Both the position numbers and the translations under genes were made by a program. Shown one piece after another: positions 11,001-18,405 of a DNA stretch of 64,000 bases. The notes below the pieces were generated by a model. It worked only from the letters and a program-made list of their open reading frames with translations, was not told the DNA's origin and searched no databases. Source of the stretch: Calothrix sp. NIES-4101 (GTDB taxonomy: Bacteria; Cyanobacteriota; Cyanobacteriia; Cyanobacteriales; Nostocaceae); the NCBI GenBank assembly GCA_004296455.1, contig AP018280.1, positions 2,542,001 to 2,606,000 on the forward strand, in the 5' to 3' direction. Each line of letters begins with the position of its first letter. Within the stretch, counting starts at the first letter, position 1.

Positions 11001-11435
11001 ACCTGTAGTACCTGCACCCACGTTACAGCCGTAGAGCAAAATATCGGCATCGTTAGTGAGAGCATTTTTCCAAGCCTGTATTTGATTGGCATAATTATTG
11101 AGGTTGCTCACATTCAACCAATCTTTGCCTAATTGCAACCCTCCTACGTCTCCGTGGGAAATAATATGCAGGCTAGAAATTCCTTCACGTCCCATCAAAA
11201 TCTCAGTAATTTGAGCGGTCGCATTTTGGTCGGGACTAAGTATATGAACTTCGGTTTCTGGGTAAATTCTTTCTACTAGGCTTTGATAATCAATAACTCC
11301 ACTATCAATAAAAACAATAGAACTGTGAGAAGTTGATAATAAGTTGCTATTTAATGCTGTAGATGTGAGATTAGGTACAAAATTGGTATTTAATTGTGTG
11401 TTGAATTCTTGATTTGTTTTGCTTAAATCATTCAT
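8034..11435 (-). CDS. DUF4347 domain protein with FG-GAP and cadherin-like repeats
   Basis: An 1133-residue modular surface or secreted protein. Residues about 38-190 form a DUF4347 domain with IISHGD (H94) and LLYGCNVG (C137). Residues about 205-520 carry six FG-GAP/VCBS repeats with the calcium-binding pattern GDINGDGKQDL. Three cadherin-like repeats follow (about 525-825; each ends near NILDVNEAP, KVLEINDQP or KVNDINDIN). The C-terminus has six further FG-GAP repeats of the form DFNGDGKADILWRN with a GENAIWLMNG strand. There is no classical N-terminal signal peptide; DUF4347 proteins generally lack one and are thought to leave by type I or other routes, so export is inferred. The DNA of both repeat blocks is itself repetitive and prone to recombination. 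Likely role: calcium-dependent adhesion or matrix. Confidence 0.88.
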   Translation of the reverse strand: MNDLSKTNQEFNTQLNTNFVPNLTSTALNSNLLSTSHSSIVFIDSGVIDYQSLVERIYPETEVHILSPDQNATAQITEILMGREGISSLHIISHGDVGGLQLGKDWLNVSNLNNYANQIQAWKNALTNDADILLYGCNVGAGTTGQAFVNLMSQLTGADIAASDNLTGNTVLGGDWDLEVKTGTIESVIALTTEAIQTYSSTLNLSFAAPINLTAGTAPWALSIGDINGDGEQDLAVANYISNNVSVLLGNGDGTFANPINFTAGDGPSGVSIGDINGDRQQDLVVTNFNGNNVSVLLGNGNATFAPPTNFVVASGSMDTARVEIGDINGDGKQDLAIVNYISSKILVLLGNGDGTFATPTEFTAQDAPAAVSIGDINGDGKQDLAVANYGYYGDTSVPNSNNISVLLSNGNGTFAAPVNFTAGNGPEGISIGDINGDGKQDLAVANYKSNNISVLLGNGNGTFNTPINFITGNGPTGVQIGDINGDGKQDLVVTNYDSNTISVLLNNQPQAPKNITLSSTAILENQVGVIVGVIKVSDIDSRFTDITITVDNPNFEVVKGNSSFFLKVKDAKSFDFEDINGNSFNIQITAKDETNLEKVQNFSINILDVNEAPTNITLSANTVKEDIPGQIIGNLIVTDPDANNSFTFVVDDNRFEVIANQLQLKADASLDYETNSFVNIRITAIDQDNLKIQKTLKIKVLEINDQPIDIILSKNEVTENSPGEIIASVILEDVDSDIFTLNVDDKRFEVIQQSGTFVLKLKVGKTVDFKTEETIPIILTATDDRGGIFSKMFTLKVNDINDINKPPIQRRKHDFDGDGKADILWRDQITGENAIWRINDFQLRDAAFITPVPDPNWKIVTTGDFNGDGKADILWRNYLSGENAIWMMDGFEPLSAESRQFITRVEDINWKIITAADFNGDSKSDILWRNSNTGENAVWLMNGFQLDGQFLEYRIIDTNWVMVDAGDFDADGKADIVWRNSKTGENAIWLMNGSQLKDAKFLPKTDLNWKMEKVGDLNGDTKDDIVWRNYKTGEMAVWFVDVNQLDSFNNYSVRGEFIAIKNSNQVFLEDTNWKLEAITDYNGDAKYDLIWRNYINGKTAIWWMDSHQIVNFGYITQSQAILNIKTNWEITF

Positions 11436-11903
11436 GATTTGTTTAATTAAAATTTTTTCAATTTTTCAATTTTTTTGCAACATAAATCATGCATACATGC
11501 TCAGTGAAACTTTACGAAAGTGAGTATGCAATAGATATATGTAGATATCTTAAAAAAGTTGTCAAGATTTCGTTTACTTGAGAAATAACCGGAGTCAATT
11601 AATATTAAATAGCTTAATATTATCTCACCAATTAATATAGTAAATTTCAATGACGTTATGATTTGTATTAACCCAATGTACAAAAATAAAAGTAGATTGA
11701 TAATCGTAATGATACTGAATATGTATAAGATTATTTTTCTCAAAAACTGTATTAATACTGACTAAAATAAACAAAAAAACAGTCAAAGTATACGTAAGTA
11801 AAACATAACAAACATTTTTCTCATACATACGATTTCGTCTGTCCGTATGAATATCGAGATTGAAAATACTGATAATCTGAATAAGTTGAAACTTCAGTGA
11901 TTA
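11436..11903. other. AT-rich intergenic region
   Basis: No supported gene. Two overlapping minus-strand frames (11501-11743, 11625-11828) are Ile/Leu/Phe-rich in a very AT-rich stretch, lack a ribosome binding site and resemble no family I know, so they are not called. Confidence 0.45.
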
Positions 11904-12089
11904 TTATTTTGGTTGGCATTTGCCTGCGCGAATTAAACCGATGCGACGTGCGATCGCATCCCCTTGGGAATCAAATGGCCCCCATTTTTCGATCATGTCT
12001 TGATTATTAATATCTTGCTTGCTGGAAACAATTTCACAATTTCCTGTCGATTGTTTGATGATGTACCAAGTTGGCGATCGCTCGGTCAT
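11904..12089 (-). CDS. small conserved-looking hypothetical protein
   Basis: A 61-residue frame starting MTERSPTWYIIKQ and containing GNCEIV and DAIARRIGLIRAGKCQPK. The composition is balanced and polar, unlike random AT-rich frames, and it contains two HIP1 octamers as cyanobacterial genes often do. The WYIIKQ...GNCEIV opening looks like a small cyanobacterial hypothetical family, but I cannot name it. Two cysteines (C18 and C58) are present. It is soluble with no signal or membrane segment. It diverges from the secreted peptide gene at 12193. Confidence 0.6.
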   Translation of the reverse strand: MTERSPTWYIIKQSTGNCEIVSSKQDINNQDMIEKWGPFDSQGDAIARRIGLIRAGKCQPK

Positions 12090-12129
12090 AAATTTGTAGA
12101 TGGGTTATTCAAATGATTTATGGTATTCA

Positions 12130-12158
12130 CACTAATTACAAAAAATTAGTGTTTTTTT
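12130..12158 (+). terminator. hairpin with T-run upstream of the small secreted protein gene
   Basis: CACTAATT (12130-12137) pairs exactly with AATTAGTG (12144-12151) around a 6-nt loop and is followed by seven T residues. On the plus strand this is a textbook factor-independent terminator, yet no plus-strand gene lies upstream. It may be an attenuator or the end of a short leader RNA for the gene at 12193. Confidence 0.6.
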
Positions 12159-12192
12159 ATGCTGTTAATATTAATTACACAGTCAGATAAAT

Positions 12193-12420
12193 ATGAAATT
12201 TCTAGTTTTTTCTTTAAGCACAGCTTTAGTTACTAGTCTATCGTTTTTACCACCAGTTTTAGCTGAAAGTGTAAGTTTTTATTCTGGAGGAGGTTACAGT
12301 GTCAAAATTTTCGGGTTTGCTGGTTCCGCATCTTATACAGGAAGCAGTAGTAAATATCGTTTGAGGGTTTTTAACCCTAGCGGCAAAGTATTACTCAATC
12401 AATTTATGGCTCCAAGATAG
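12193..12420 (+). CDS. small secreted protein, unknown function
   Basis: A 75-residue frame with a clear Sec signal peptide (MKFLVFSLSTALVTSLSF, cleavage probably after VLA at about residue 24). The mature part is about 50 residues, rich in Ser, Gly and Tyr (SVSFYSGGGYSVKIFGFAGS), and ends LNQFMAPR. No family is recognised. The signal peptide and the ATG after an AT-rich leader support it as a real gene. A terminator-like hairpin lies 35 bp upstream, and a putative small RNA unit starts about 45 bp downstream. Confidence 0.6.
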   Translation: MKFLVFSLSTALVTSLSFLPPVLAESVSFYSGGGYSVKIFGFAGSASYTGSSSKYRLRVFNPSGKVLLNQFMAPR

Positions 12421-12462
12421 GAAATTTTATTTTTATCCCGATGTTGTTACTCAAGCTGGGGA

Positions 12463-12526
12463 TATAGAGGAGGTAGATGCACCCTGATTCAACTGTTACC
12501 TCAGTTTAAAAGACTGAGGTTTTTTA
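12463..12526 (+). ncRNA. putative small RNA, motif GATGCACCCTGAT plus terminator (copy 1)
   Basis: A TATAGA box (12463-12468) precedes GATGCACCCTGAT (12476-12488). A hairpin follows, ACCTCAGT (12498-12505) with ACTGAGGT (12513-12520), and a T-run. The 16-nt GTAGATGCACCCTGAT is identical to that in the unit at 49528, although the terminators differ in sequence. It could instead be merely the 3' end of the preceding mRNA. The shared motif placed between a -10-like box and a terminator in three places argues for a short RNA family. Confidence 0.45.
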
Positions 12527-12529
12527 TTT

Positions 12530-13288
12530 TTAAATATTTCTTTCGCGGTATAGTCTCAATACAAACTTGCCCGCAAGTGTTTCTCGAAACTCCTCAATTT
12601 CTGATGCCATTTTGACCGGAATTTCTGTTAAGGGGCGAGGTTTCATTGGATGTTCAGGAGGCTGAATAATAGGTGCGGCAAGGGCAGCAAAAGTTAAGTC
12701 CGCAGCCGAAAAATTATCACCTACTAAATAAGTACGTCCATCTGCTAGTAATTCACTCACTTTTGCAAATATGATTTTGATTTGTACATAAGCTTCTTGG
12801 CTCGACTCTGTAGTTAAATTAAATCTTTTTCGTAATATCTTTTGCATGTATGGGAAAATCAGAGGCAGTAATATCTTTTCAATGCTGGGAACACCTTTGC
12901 ACCAAGCACGTTGAACATTTTTGTAATTATGATTAATGTATGAATATCCCCAACGACGTGTTGCAATTCCTAATCGACTATTAAATAATTTTTCTAACTC
13001 TTCAACTTTTTGCCTTAATTCTGGGTTATGTGGATATAGTTTATTCTCATTCAGGGCAATTGAATCTAGATACTTTAAAATATCCGTGGAATCTGTAAAT
13101 ATTTCCGTATCAGTGACTAAAATTGGAGTCGTTTTTCCTCCTAATTTTGCTGTCACAAATGTATGAAATGGTGGTGTATGGGGTTCTTCGATAAAATTAC
13201 ATTTCATTCTGGTTAGTGCCCAGCGTACTTTTTCGCAATAATGACTCACAGGGATAGTAATCAAACGAAATGGTTTTTGTTGATTCAT
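12530..13288 (-). CDS. glutathione S-transferase family protein
   Basis: A 252-residue two-domain GST. The N-terminal thioredoxin-like domain shows PVSHYCEKVRWAL (13-25; C18 or the preceding Ser/Tyr is the likely thiol-activating position), the cis-proline TPILV (P55), and the glutathione-contacting FTDSTDILKYLD. The helical C-terminal domain carries YLVGDNFSAADLTFAALAAP with the conserved N-capping Ser-Asp pair. It would conjugate or reduce electrophiles with glutathione. It lies 105 bp downstream of the tetR gene on the same strand. A perfect operator-like palindrome (13333-13348) sits 45 bp upstream of its start, so it is probably repressed by that regulator from its own promoter. Confidence 0.88.
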   Translation of the reverse strand: MNQQKPFRLITIPVSHYCEKVRWALTRMKCNFIEEPHTPPFHTFVTAKLGGKTTPILVTDTEIFTDSTDILKYLDSIALNENKLYPHNPELRQKVEELEKLFNSRLGIATRRWGYSYINHNYKNVQRAWCKGVPSIEKILLPLIFPYMQKILRKRFNLTTESSQEAYVQIKIIFAKVSELLADGRTYLVGDNFSAADLTFAALAAPIIQPPEHPMKPRPLTEIPVKMASEIEEFRETLAGKFVLRLYRERNI

Positions 13289-13332
13289 GACAGTTTAGTT
13301 TTGAGATAAATTAAGATTAAAGCAAGACAAAT

Positions 13333-13348
13333 AAGACCGCTCGGTCTT
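13333..13348. promoter_or_regulatory. TetR-type operator before the GST gene
   Basis: AAGACCG (13333-13339) and CGGTCTT (13342-13348) form a perfect 7-bp palindrome with a 2-bp centre. It fits AGACCNNNNGGTCT, the core of the box bound by the TetR-family electrophile sensor NemR. It lies 45 bp before the GST start codon, in promoter position. Confidence 0.65.
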
Positions 13349-13393
13349 TTGTGGCTCAAAAAAAAGGTTTTTGAGAAAATTACATCGAAAGTC

Positions 13394-13996
13394 TTACACT
13401 TTCAAACTACTATCAATGTAATTATTTAAATGTGCGATCGCACGTTCGAGATGAATTGAATCGTCGCATAGTTTACTCATCATGACTGACCCTTCCAGGG
13501 TGGAAATTATAATACTCGTGACTTCGTCAACATTAATATTCGGCTGAATTTCGCCTTTTTTGACGCCTTTGCGGATAATTCCCCCAAATAAATTGCACCA
13601 CGAATCCATTGCCTGTTTTGCCCGCGCTTTCAAAGCTGGATGGGCATCATCGCTTTCAACAGCAGTATTTAATAATGGACACCCACCTTTCATAATCGGG
13701 TGTTCAGGATTGTCGATATAGAGACGAAATACATTAATAATTGCTTGCAAACGTTCTATGGCATGGTGTTTGTCTTTCCAAGCATCGCGGAAACGTTGCT
13801 TGATTTGCGATACTGCATAATCGAATGCTTGCAATGCTAAATCATCCTTACTGGCAAAATGATTGTAAATTCCTCCTTTCTGTAAACCCGTCACCTGCAT
13901 AATATCGGACATTGACGAACCAGCATAACCCTGTTGATTAAACAAGGCTGCACTTTTCTCAATAATCATGGCTTTGGTTTCTTCGCCTTTTGACAT
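13394..13996 (-). CDS. TetR/AcrR family regulator, NemR-like
   Basis: A 200-residue repressor. The N-terminal helix-turn-helix spans about residues 10-55 (MSDIMQVTGLQKGGIYNHF is the recognition part). The ligand domain carries GGCPLLNTAVE with C106. In E. coli NemR, Cys106 is the residue that senses reactive chlorine and electrophiles, and the index coincides here. Two operator-like sites match AGACCNNNNGGTCT, one before this gene (14025-14038, one mismatch) and one before the downstream GST (perfect). The upstream neighbour is a YqhD-like aldehyde reductase. Together these suggest autoregulated control of an electrophile or aldehyde response. DNA-binding and sensing are inferred from family and context. 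Confidence 0.9.
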   Translation of the reverse strand: MSKGEETKAMIIEKSAALFNQQGYAGSSMSDIMQVTGLQKGGIYNHFASKDDLALQAFDYAVSQIKQRFRDAWKDKHHAIERLQAIINVFRLYIDNPEHPIMKGGCPLLNTAVESDDAHPALKARAKQAMDSWCNLFGGIIRKGVKKGEIQPNINVDEVTSIIISTLEGSVMMSKLCDDSIHLERAIAHLNNYIDSSLKV

Positions 13997-14024
13997 TATG
14001 CGATCGCGTTACCCCAGAAACATC

Positions 14025-14038
14025 AGACCGATTGGTTT
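14025..14038. promoter_or_regulatory. TetR-type operator before the tetR gene
   Basis: AGACC (14025-14029) and GGTTT (14034-14038) match the AGACCNNNNGGTCT pattern with one mismatch. The site lies 29 bp upstream of the tetR start codon, consistent with autorepression. Confidence 0.5.
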
Positions 14039-14071
14039 TAAACTAACACAATATATATTTGTAGTCAATTA

Positions 14072-14105
14072 GGGGCGAACCTAATATGTTGTTGATGTTC
14101 GCCCC
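14072..14105 (-). terminator. 9-bp perfect inverted repeat after the alcohol dehydrogenase gene
   Basis: GGGGCGAAC (14072-14080) pairs with GTTCGCCCC (14097-14105) around a 16-nt loop, 13 bp past the dehydrogenase stop on the minus strand. No T-run follows, so it may be a transcript-end stabilising hairpin or a dispersed repeat rather than a true terminator. Confidence 0.45.
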
Positions 14106-14118
14106 AATCAGGAAAATA

Positions 14119-15282
14119 TTAAGCGCTCAGAGTCAAAATTTTCTCCACAGTTTGCGGGTTTACGTCTTGTTTTTCGCCTAATGCAGTGTAGCCATAACTT
14201 TTCAGGCGATCAATAACTAAGGGTATAGTATCTAATCCAACACCATAGTCAGATAATTTTGTGCGTGTACCTACTGACTCAAAAAAAGCGCGAGTGTTAG
14301 CGATCGCGGCGTTGACTCGTTCTTCTTCACTTCCTTGATCAATTCCCCAGACTCTTTCAGCATATTGAAGGAGTTTTTGCCATTTATTATCCCGTTTTAC
14401 GGTTAATGTGCTGGGTAATACAACTGCTAAACTTTGTGCATGGTCAAGTCCGTGCAATGCAGTTAATTCGTGCCCGATCATGTGAGTTGACCAATCTTGA
14501 GGGACACCAACAGCAATAATGCCATTTAATGCCATCGTTGCACACCACATAAAATTGGCACGGGAATCGTAGTCGCTGGGGTTGGCAATGGTTTTTGGCC
14601 CTTCTTCCACTAAGGTTTTGAGGATAGCTTCAGCCATACGGTCTTGTAATGGTGCATTGACGGGGTAAGTTAAGTATTGCTCCATTGTGTGGGTGAAAGC
14701 ATCAACAATCCCATTACTGACTTGGCGAGGGGGTAAAGAAAATGTGGTTTCGGGGTCGAGAACTGAGAATTGGGGAAATACTAGTGGACTGTAAAAGTGG
14801 CGTTTTTCTTGGTTTGCGGCTTTCGTGATCACAGCTGCTGTATTCATTTCTGAACCTGTGGCAGCAAGGGTTAAAACGACACCAAAAGGTATTGCAGATT
14901 TTACAGGTGCAGCTTTTGACAAGATATCCCAAGGGTCACCATCAAAGTCAACGGCGACAGAAATAAATTTTGTACCATCGACTACGGAACCACCGCCAAC
15001 AGCAAGTAAGTAATTTATATCTTCTTGTTTGACTATTTCCACTGCTTTCATCAGTGTTTCATAGTGGGGGTTGGGTTCGATACCACCAAATTCGATCAGA
15101 TTATGCTTTGATAATGCAGATTTAACCTGCTCATAAACACCATTTTTTTTGATGCTACCACCACCATAGGTCATTAATATTTTGGCATCGGTGGGAATTT
15201 CGGCTGCAATATTGGCGATTTGACCTTTACCAAAGAGGATTTTGACTGGATTGTGGAAGGTAAAGTTTTGCATTGATTGCAC
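14119..15282 (-). CDS. yqhD: iron-containing alcohol dehydrogenase, YqhD-like aldehyde reductase
   Basis: A 387-residue group III alcohol dehydrogenase, the same length as E. coli YqhD. The nucleotide-binding GGGSVVDGTKF (96-106) is present. The metal ligands fall at the YqhD positions D194 and H198 (IVDAFTHTMEQYL), H267 and H281 (HMIGHELTALHGLDH). YqhD is an NADPH-dependent reductase that removes short-chain and lipid-peroxide-derived aldehydes. The neighbouring NemR-like regulator and GST fit that role. The gene has its own upstream region (from 15283); whether it belongs to the same regulon is not shown by an operator. Substrate and cofactor are inferred. Confidence 0.88.
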   Translation of the reverse strand: MQSMQNFTFHNPVKILFGKGQIANIAAEIPTDAKILMTYGGGSIKKNGVYEQVKSALSKHNLIEFGGIEPNPHYETLMKAVEIVKQEDINYLLAVGGGSVVDGTKFISVAVDFDGDPWDILSKAAPVKSAIPFGVVLTLAATGSEMNTAAVITKAANQEKRHFYSPLVFPQFSVLDPETTFSLPPRQVSNGIVDAFTHTMEQYLTYPVNAPLQDRMAEAILKTLVEEGPKTIANPSDYDSRANFMWCATMALNGIIAVGVPQDWSTHMIGHELTALHGLDHAQSLAVVLPSTLTVKRDNKWQKLLQYAERVWGIDQGSEEERVNAAIANTRAFFESVGTRTKLSDYGVGLDTIPLVIDRLKSYGYTALGEKQDVNPQTVEKILTLSA

Positions 15283-15694
15283 CTTGGGTTAATTGTAGGG
15301 ACGTGGGATTGTGGATATTACTGATTTAAACTACTTAATAATCATTGTAGCGAGTGGTTCGCTAACCCAGAATTGGCGGGATAAGATTGACTCGGAGAGA
15401 CTGAGACGCAAAGACGCGGAGATATTTTTCCCTGTAAAGTTACTTTGGTGAACAACTAGGATGATTTTTGAGTTTTGGGATTCGACAGACAGCGTTTGCC
15501 AGTAACTTAAACAATTTGCTCTACTCCTGCTGATGTGGGCTTTTGTCCAGTAAATAGGCGATCGCATTTGGACTAATTTCGCCTAAAAACTTGTTGTCAC
15601 CAAGATTAATATGGCTGGTGAGGACGTAAACCTGCATAAATAATCACTTTGTACCCTATGAGTAAGTAGTTGGATACCACAAGCAACAAAAGAG
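15283..15694. other. divergent intergenic region
   Basis: A 412-bp region upstream of both the dehydrogenase and the secreted DUF6006-like protein. It includes a dispersed cyanobacterial stretch (GACGCAAAGACGCGGAGAT near 15401-15423). No gene or RNA is supported, and no NemR-like box was found here. Confidence 0.45.
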
Positions 15695-16135
15695 ATGAGA
15701 GCCATGAAAAAAGCAATTAGAAACCTACTTTTGGGATTAGCGATCCTCCCATTCAGTGTTTTAGCTCCTAACGGTAATGCCCAAGCATCCTTGGCTGTGA
15801 CACAATGGTTTTTCGGGAATTGGGACTGTACTATTGATGGTAGACCTGCAAAGATGCAATGGCGGGTAGTGGATGATACCCAAGTCAATTGCAATGGAGA
15901 TGTTTGTAGCAGTTCATCAGGTGTTAAAGTAGTTGGTCGGTTTAGCGATAATGGTAGTGCTTGGGTTCCTTTAGCGACAAGATATTCTAACCGGACAGAC
16001 TTGGGAATTCGTTATTTGGGTAGAGAACAGGATAATTGGTTTTTGCGATTCGAGCCACGGGGACAGTCGGCGAGTGGTTGGACTACTTGGCGTGGAAATC
16101 GCTATCCTCTAATGTGTCGTAAGCTTGCACGCTAA
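15695..16135 (+). CDS. secreted DUF6006-like protein
   Basis: A 146-residue protein with a signal peptide (about 1-32, ending AQAS). The mature domain begins WFFGNWDCTIDGRPAKMQWRV and contains VNCNGDVCSSSSG and WRGNRYPLMCRK. Four cysteines (in DCTI, NCNG, DVCS and MCRK) could form two disulfides in the periplasm. The pattern matches what I recall of the DUF6006 family of small exported cyanobacterial proteins; function is unknown. A second in-frame ATG (MKKAIRNL) three codons on is a possible true start. It is monocistronic. Confidence 0.75.
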   Translation: MRAMKKAIRNLLLGLAILPFSVLAPNGNAQASLAVTQWFFGNWDCTIDGRPAKMQWRVVDDTQVNCNGDVCSSSSGVKVVGRFSDNGSAWVPLATRYSNRTDLGIRYLGREQDNWFLRFEPRGQSASGWTTWRGNRYPLMCRKLAR

Positions 16136-16978
16136 TGACTGATTTAGGATCATAAAAGTTAAGGTGATTTCCTGAATAAATTATCATACATCCCAGACAC
16201 GATCATCATTCCATAGTCGGGTAAAACCTCTTTTTGCCCTCCTAGTCGGTAAAATTCTTTTTAGAAATCACCTAAATATTTATTAGCTTAAATTCCAGCA
16301 ACCAAGTTTTTTAGCCTTAAGATTTACTTTATACATCGCCTCTAATTAAGTATCCTCAGAATTAAGTATCTTTAGATAGATGTGAGACTCAACTCTTTCG
16401 ATTAGTTTAAAAGTGTTAACTAGGAACTGTAAACTATTAAAAAAATATGTAATATTGAGTGAGGTTGTTTTAATTAATATGACGGTAATTATTAATTTTT
16501 ACTGATGTTAATGACAAGTTACATTGGTTTTACCAATATTTAGCTAAAGTATCACTTCTTAATATTTAATTAAGATTAATAGTTTATTACAAAAAGCCTC
16601 ATTTGGGCTAGGGTAATATTCTGAAATCCTTTTTAGAGTAAGCATTCGACGAAGATTAGTTAAAATGTTTACTAGATTAAAAATTACAAGATAATTTAAG
16701 AAAAGTGCATACAAAAGCACAACCAATTTTCAAAAGATTTGCCTAGAATATAGCTGGGGGATATAAAACAGGACTTGTCCAGTAAGTGATGATCGGTAAT
16801 TGTCAATCCTGCAATTGTATTAGTTAAGTAATTGGCTCATCAACCCAGGCAAAGAACAACTAATCAACCTCCAACAAGAAACCTGATTACCGAATATTCA
16901 AGCGCATACCCAATTAAGTTCCATCAAAACAAAATCAAATTCTATAAGTCCTGAAAAACCAAGTCCCAGAGGAATTTT
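16136..16978. other. long AT-rich intergenic region before transaldolase
   Basis: 843 bp with no supported ORF. An A/T-rich body (16300-16750) is followed by the probable transaldolase leader. I found no riboswitch or strong hairpin. Confidence 0.45.
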
Positions 16979-17968
16979 ATGTCTAATTTACTCGAACAAT
17001 TGCGAAAAATGACTGTTGTCGTAGCCGATACTGGAGATATTGGCGCGATCGCAAAGTTCACACCACGAGATGCAACAACCAACCCTTCCTTGATTACAGC
17101 CGCAGCCCAAATGCCTGAATATCAAGAAATCGTTGACCAAACCCTACTTACAGCCAAGCAGGATTTAGGTAAAAATGCATCACAAGCAGAAATACTTAGT
17201 TTAGCATTTGACCGCTTGGCAGTTTCCTTTGGCTTAAAGATTCTGGAAATTATCCCTGGGAGAGTTTCCACCGAAGTTGATGCTCGTTTATCTTACGATA
17301 CCGAAGCAACTGTGAAAAAAGCCCACGAATTAATTGCTCAGTACAAAGCTGCTGGTGTTGACAAAGAACGGGTATTGATTAAAATTGCTACGACTTGGGA
17401 AGGTATTCGTGCGGCGGAAATCCTGGAGAAAGAAGGAATCCACTGTAACTTAACTTTACTATTTGGTTTGCATCAGGCGATCGCTTGTGCTGAAGCTGGT
17501 GTCACCTTGATTTCCCCTTTCGTTGGACGTATTCTCGACTGGTATAAGAAAGAAACTGGACGCGATAGCTATCCTGCTACGGAAGACCCAGGTGTAGTTT
17601 CTGTTACCACAATCTACAACTATTACAAGAAGTTTGGCTACAAAACCGAAGTCATGGGTGCAAGTTTCCGTAATATCGGTGAAATTATTGAACTTGCTGG
17701 TAGTGATTTGTTGACTATTTCGCCCCAATTGCTAGGTGAGTTACAAGCTACTATCGGAGAACTTCCCCGCAAACTTGATCCTGCCAAAGCTGCATCAATG
17801 TCCATTGAAAAAATTACAATGGATAAAGCGACTTACGACAAAATGCACGCCGCAGATAAGATGGCAAATGAGAAGCTTGATGAAGGTATCAAAGGTTTTA
17901 CAAAAGCCTTGGAAAGCCTTGAACAACTATTAGCTGAACGTCTGGCTAAACTCGAAGTTTTGGCTTAA
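16979..17968 (+). CDS. tal: transaldolase
   Basis: A 329-residue TalB-type transaldolase of the oxidative and non-oxidative pentose phosphate pathways, exchanging a dihydroxyacetone unit between sedoheptulose-7-phosphate and glyceraldehyde-3-phosphate. The N-terminal signature is [10 protein letters not shown] (31-40). The Schiff-base lysine is K135 in [13 protein letters not shown], followed by [11 protein letters not shown] and [12 protein letters not shown]. The C-terminal helices (about 270-329) are Lys/Glu-rich. A GGAATTTT stretch precedes the ATG. In many cyanobacteria tal lies beside zwf/opcA; here it is not. A strong terminator hairpin follows. Confidence 0.96.
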   Translation: MSNLLEQLRKMTVVVADTGDIGAIAKFTPRDATTNPSLITAAAQMPEYQEIVDQTLLTAKQDLGKNASQAEILSLAFDRLAVSFGLKILEIIPGRVSTEVDARLSYDTEATVKKAHELIAQYKAAGVDKERVLIKIATTWEGIRAAEILEKEGIHCNLTLLFGLHQAIACAEAGVTLISPFVGRILDWYKKETGRDSYPATEDPGVVSVTTIYNYYKKFGYKTEVMGASFRNIGEIIELAGSDLLTISPQLLGELQATIGELPRKLDPAKAASMSIEKITMDKATYDKMHAADKMANEKLDEGIKGFTKALESLEQLLAERLAKLEVLA

Positions 17969-18405
17969 TCTTGAACTAAGAAAATAATTGCTGAATTAAC
18001 TGAATAATTAGTTCTGTATTTTTAGATATATCCCTGACATAAATGTCGGGGATATTTTAGTTATGCATAGTTTTCAAATGAAGATTTTCACTATCAAAAA
18101 TTCTCTGTATGATGATAATCAAGTAAGAGGGTAAAGATACGGGGGATGCTCGCATTCTTCCACTTTCCATTGTCCAAAATCCCCAAATACCATGTATATA
18201 AAAATTCTAAAAATATGAAAGTGTTAAAGCTAGAAACGGTGATTGATGCATCTTTTCGGATTTGGCGGGAAATTTAAGCTGGCAGGGTGACGGTGTCGCG
18301 ATGCAGAGGATGTTACGGGATGAGTGGTAAAAGCTGGACAGGAATTTACAAAAGACAGTTGTGAATTGGTAATGACCAAAATTCAGCAGATTAGAGGGTA
18401 AAATC
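17969..18405. other. tal-ackA intergenic region
   Basis: Holds the tal terminator hairpin (18028-18055) and then about 350 bp of leader for ackA. No other gene is supported. Confidence 0.5.
18028..18055 (+). terminator. terminator of tal
   Basis: ATATCCCTGACA pairs with TGTCGGGGATAT in a 12-bp stem (one G-T pair) capped by a TAAA loop and followed by TTTTAG. Confidence 0.75.

Noticed and set aside
11501-11828. Two overlapping minus-strand frames of 80 and 67 codons
   Set aside because: Both lie in very AT-rich sequence with Ile/Leu/Phe-rich composition, lack start signals and overlap each other.
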